Positions 24,188-26,252 of a stretch of DNA of 26,252 nt are shown one piece after another. The number at the start of each line of letters is the position of its first letter. Within the stretch, counting starts at the first letter, position 1. The stretch spans positions 1 to 26,252 of the forward strand of contig CAYYMD010000043.1 of assembly GCA_964472875.1 (NCBI GenBank), written 5' to 3'. A program made the position numbers and the translations under genes. The notes under the pieces are model-generated. The model did no database searches. It was not told the DNA's origin and was given only the letters and a program-made list of their open reading frames with translations. This DNA comes from CAYYMD01 sp964472875. Lineage in GTDB: Bacteria > Planctomycetota > Phycisphaerae > SM23-33.

Positions 24188-24925
24188 ATGAACGGCGACA
24201 AAACAAACATCTTGAGATGCCTGGACCTGGGGCGGCGGGATTATGATTCGTGCCTGCATCTCCAGAAGCGCCTGGTGGATGAACTGCTCGCGGCCGATGG
24301 CGAAGGCGGATGGCTGCTGCTGGTTGAGCACTTGCCGCCGGTTATAACCATCGGCGCCACCGGAAAGGACGGCCACGTCCTGGCGGGCCGCGACGAACTG
24401 GACCGCGACGGCGTGCAGGTGCGAAAGACCAACCGCGGCGGCAAGGTGACCTGGCACGGCCCGGGGCAACTGGTGGGCTACCCCATAATCCCCCTGGCGC
24501 CGCGCGGCAAGGATATCCGCCAATACATGCGGCTGCTGGAGGAAGTGCTGATACGCCTGCTGGACGGTTTCGGCATTGTCGCCGGCCGGCGCGAGGGCTT
24601 CACCGGCGTGTGGACCGGCGGAGCGAAAATCGCATCCATAGGAGTCTCCGCCAGGCGGTGGATTACCTACCACGGTTTCGCGCTGAACGTCTCTAACGAC
24701 CCGCAGGTATTCGCCGACATCGTCCCGTGCGGAATGGCCGACGTGGAGATGACCAGCATCTCCAAACTTCTGGGGCGCAGTGTCGAGATGAAAAGCGTCA
24801 AGGCGCCCCTGCTCGAGATTTTTACGGAGGTATTCGGTTTTGACGGAATCGACCGCAAACAACAATCCCGGCTCGCCGAAAGCGACGAGCCGCCGCCTGC
24901 CCGAATGGCTGACCAAAAGGTTTAG
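24188..24925 (+). CDS. lipB: Octanoyltransferase (lipoate biosynthesis)
   Basis: The 245-residue cytosolic enzyme moves octanoate from acyl carrier protein to the lipoyl-domain lysine. It has the family landmarks RGGKVTWHGPGQLVGYP (substrate pocket), Lys147 in GGAKIASIGV and catalytic Cys181 in VPCGMADVEMTS. The core ends near residue 220; the last 28 or so residues are polar, not family-like, and are encoded in DNA that also codes for the start of lipA. It starts 9 bases after the dehydrogenase stop. Its presence in the operon points to E2 lysine 185 as a substrate, though it may serve the whole cell. The assignment is secure. Confidence 0.94.
   Translation: MNGDKTNILRCLDLGRRDYDSCLHLQKRLVDELLAADGEGGWLLLVEHLPPVITIGATGKDGHVLAGRDELDRDGVQVRKTNRGGKVTWHGPGQLVGYPIIPLAPRGKDIRQYMRLLEEVLIRLLDGFGIVAGRREGFTGVWTGGAKIASIGVSARRWITYHGFALNVSNDPQVFADIVPCGMADVEMTSISKLLGRSVEMKSVKAPLLEIFTEVFGFDGIDRKQQSRLAESDEPPPARMADQKV
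24826..24830 (+). promoter_or_regulatory. Ribosome binding site of lipA inside lipB
   Basis: A perfect GGAGG lies 9 bases before the TTG at 24840. It is the strongest ribosome site in the operon and is the reason for choosing a TTG start inside lipB rather than a downstream codon. Confidence 0.6.
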
Positions 24926-25754
24926 CAGCGCCGCCTCGCAGCAGCGCGTGGAAGACATTCTGGCGGACCTGGACCTGAACACCGTCTGCACCGAGGCCCA
25001 GTGCCCCAACCGGCACGAGTGCTTCGCTCGCGGCACGGCCACATTCATGATATTGGGCCGCCGCTGCAGCCGGAACTGCCGTTTCTGCGCGGTGGCCACC
25101 GGCCCGCAAGGCGCGCTACGGCAGGATGAGCCGGAAATGGTGGCCGAGGCGGCCCGGCTGATGGAACTGAAGCACGTGGTGGTGACCAGCGTAACACGCG
25201 ACGACCTTCCGGACGGCGGAAGCGGGCACTTCGCGCGGACCATCGCCGCGATTCGGCGGGAGATTCCCACGGCCACCGTCGAAGTGCTCACGCCCGATTT
25301 CGGCGGCGACGAGGCCGCCGTCGAAACGGTAATCGGCGCCCGGCCGGATGTGTTCAACCATAACGTCGAGACCGCACCGCGTCTCTATCCGGCGGCCAGG
25401 CCGCAGGCAAACTACCGGCAAAGTCTGGACGTTCTCGAAATCGCAAAAAAACTGTCCGCCGGCCGGAAAATATTTACAAAGAGCGGCTTTATGGTCGGCC
25501 TGGGCGAAACCGACGAGGAAGTAATTGGGATAATGCGTGACCTCCGCGACGTCGGCTGCGACATGCTTACGATAGGACAGTACCTCTCCCCCTCAGGCGA
25601 CCACCTGCCGGTGGACAGGTACGTCCGGCCGGAAAAATTCGAACAATGGACCGACACGGCCAAACAGATGGGGTTCCGCGCGGTCTCGGCCGGGCCGTTC
25701 GTTAGAAGCAGCCACCGCGCCGGCGAACTGCTCCGCGCCTCGACAAACAGATAA
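24840..25754 (+). CDS. lipA: Lipoyl synthase (radical SAM)
   Basis: The 304-residue enzyme inserts two sulphur atoms into the protein-bound octanoyl chain. It has both iron-sulphur sites: the auxiliary cluster CTEAQCPNRHEC (Cys50, Cys55, Cys61) and the radical-SAM cluster CSRNCRFC (Cys76, Cys80, Cys83). It ends with the conserved AGPFVRSSHRA, whose Ser contacts the auxiliary cluster. The N-terminal RRLPEWL matches the usual family start. The first codon is TTG at 24840 with GGAGG 9 bases before it, and it overlaps lipB by 86 bases in another frame; no in-frame ATG occurs before the first cluster, so a later start would remove essential residues. It is the last gene of the operon. Confidence 0.95.
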   Translation: MTESTANNNPGSPKATSRRLPEWLTKRFSSAASQQRVEDILADLDLNTVCTEAQCPNRHECFARGTATFMILGRRCSRNCRFCAVATGPQGALRQDEPEMVAEAARLMELKHVVVTSVTRDDLPDGGSGHFARTIAAIRREIPTATVEVLTPDFGGDEAAVETVIGARPDVFNHNVETAPRLYPAARPQANYRQSLDVLEIAKKLSAGRKIFTKSGFMVGLGETDEEVIGIMRDLRDVGCDMLTIGQYLSPSGDHLPVDRYVRPEKFEQWTDTAKQMGFRAVSAGPFVRSSHRAGELLRASTNR

Positions 25755-25774
25755 AACGCTACCGAATGACGCGG

Positions 25775-25790
25775 CGGCGTTCCTACGCCG
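25775..25790. terminator. Short GC hairpin after lipA
   Basis: CGGCGT (25775-25780), a TCCT loop and ACGCCG (25785-25790) form a perfect 6-bp stem 20 bases after the lipA stop. There is no strong T-run, so termination is uncertain. The last two bases overlap the inverted terminal match with the left end. Confidence 0.3.
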
Positions 25791-26252
25791 TATCTGTTTA
25801 GCGTGGTTGGGGCTGTAGCGTGATGTTCCGGCTTATATATTCCAGGAAGTCTTCTCCACGCTGGCTGCAGGTTTGCCCCAGACTGGCGAGGATCTGCCAG
25901 GTCCTGCGGCCCCGGTCGGTCTTATTTCCACAAGAGACCTTTCTCGCTATAACGGCAGGACGCAACGCCCTCTCGGCCGCATTATTGGTCGGATTGGCGG
26001 CGAGGTCTTCAAGACACGTCAGCAAGTGTGAACGCTGTTTCATGAGCCGATTCCTTATACGCACATCTCCGGTCTGACTGAGCGGCCGTTGCAAAAGTTC
26101 ATCGGCCCAATTCTCAAGTCGCTGACGCTTGGCCGCCAGTTCATCTTTGGTGAACATACCTTCCGTGGCGAGACGATGCACCACAATCACCGCCTTAAAC
26201 AGCATCTTCCACTGGTCCGGGTATGCGCCGTCGTTCTGGCCGGGAAGTTCCC
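25789..26252 (-). mobile_element. IS66-type insertion element, right copy, truncated by window edge
   Basis: The region carries the 3' part of an IS66-type transposase gene, and its inner 55 bases match window bases 1-55 exactly in inverted orientation. The boundary near 25789 is set by where the two copies diverge. No terminal inverted repeat or target duplication can be checked because the outer ends of both copies are outside the window. Confidence 0.65.
25798..26250 (-). CDS. IS66-family transposase, C-terminal part (5' end outside window)
   Basis: 150 codons are visible. The frame is open to the right edge (reading ELPGQNDGAYPDQWKMLF before the first internal Met), so the gene is cut by the window, not by mutation. 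The segment TNNAAERALRP contains the catalytic Glu of the IS66 DDE domain, and KTDRGRRTWQILASLGQTC is typical of what follows it. The protein ends in SRNITLQPQPR. DDE transposases cut and join element ends. The accessory orfs expected in IS66 elements would lie outside the window. Family assignment is good; whether the copy is active cannot be judged. Confidence 0.85.
   Translation of the reverse strand, partial: ELPGQNDGAYPDQWKMLFKAVIVVHRLATEGMFTKDELAAKRQRLENWADELLQRPLSQTGDVRIRNRLMKQRSHLLTCLEDLAANPTNNAAERALRPAVIARKVSCGNKTDRGRRTWQILASLGQTCSQRGEDFLEYISRNITLQPQPR

Noticed and set aside
22970..25357. Open frame of 795 codons on the minus strand opposite the dehydrogenase, lipB and lipA genes
   Set aside because: Its translation has the His/Val/Arg/Gln-rich look of an antisense frame in GC-rich DNA and no domain. 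The plus-strand genes beneath it carry complete catalytic motifs.
1..26252. Circular element suggested by matching ends
   Set aside because: The ends match in inverted, not direct, orientation, so they do not close a circle.

Overview
The window looks like a 26-kb piece of chromosome from a GC-rich Gram-negative bacterium. An outer-membrane TonB-dependent receptor, a TonB protein, a probable lipoprotein and a secreted glycoside hydrolase all imply an outer membrane. The gene mix (secreted GH2 with a carbohydrate-binding tail, beta-helix protein, fused E1 alpha/beta subunit, IS66-type transposase) fits Planctomycetota, perhaps Phycisphaerae-like. This is an inference from gene content, because no rRNA, tRNA or other taxonomic marker gene is present.

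Layout. (1) Positions 1-55 are the last bases of an IS66-type transposase gene, and the same 55 bases recur inverted at 25789-25843, where the transposase gene runs on to the right edge. (2) Positions 63-6104 hold a minus-strand signalling and uptake module: sensor kinase, sigma-54-activating response regulator, TonB-dependent receptor and TonB. A good -24/-12 promoter lies before the receptor, with a tandem 10-bp repeat about 100 bp upstream of it. (3) Positions 6401-12291 hold two plus-strand polysaccharide-related genes, a large GH2 beta-galactosidase-like enzyme and a parallel beta-helix lipoprotein. The beta-helix gene has lower GC and may have been acquired. (4) Positions 12398-12571 are a cluster of small palindromes between convergent genes. 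(5) Positions 12581-25754 form one divergently transcribed metabolic locus around an AT-rich control region (15866-16011). To the left run a DeoR-type regulator and a fused 2-oxoacid/acyloin dehydrogenase E1. To the right runs a seven-gene operon: E2, E3, a PHP-like protein, a class II aldolase-SDR fusion, an over-long zinc-type dehydrogenase, lipB and lipA.

How the genes may work together. The divergent locus encodes a whole lipoate-dependent dehydrogenase complex, the two enzymes that build lipoate on it, and sugar-phosphate-type redox and aldolase enzymes. The SDR domain resembles sorbitol-6-phosphate dehydrogenase (SrlD/SorD), and the zinc-type dehydrogenase resembles L-sorbose-1-phosphate reductase (SorE). 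With a DeoR-type, probably sugar-phosphate-sensing regulator, this suggests a dedicated pathway in which a sugar or sugar alcohol is oxidised and cleaved, and an alpha-keto or alpha-hydroxyketo product is converted to an acyl-CoA. No kinase, isomerase or transporter lies in the locus, and the substrate cannot be read from the sequence. This is the best candidate for an undescribed system here. The sigma-54-controlled receptor module is a second, self-contained regulatory unit.
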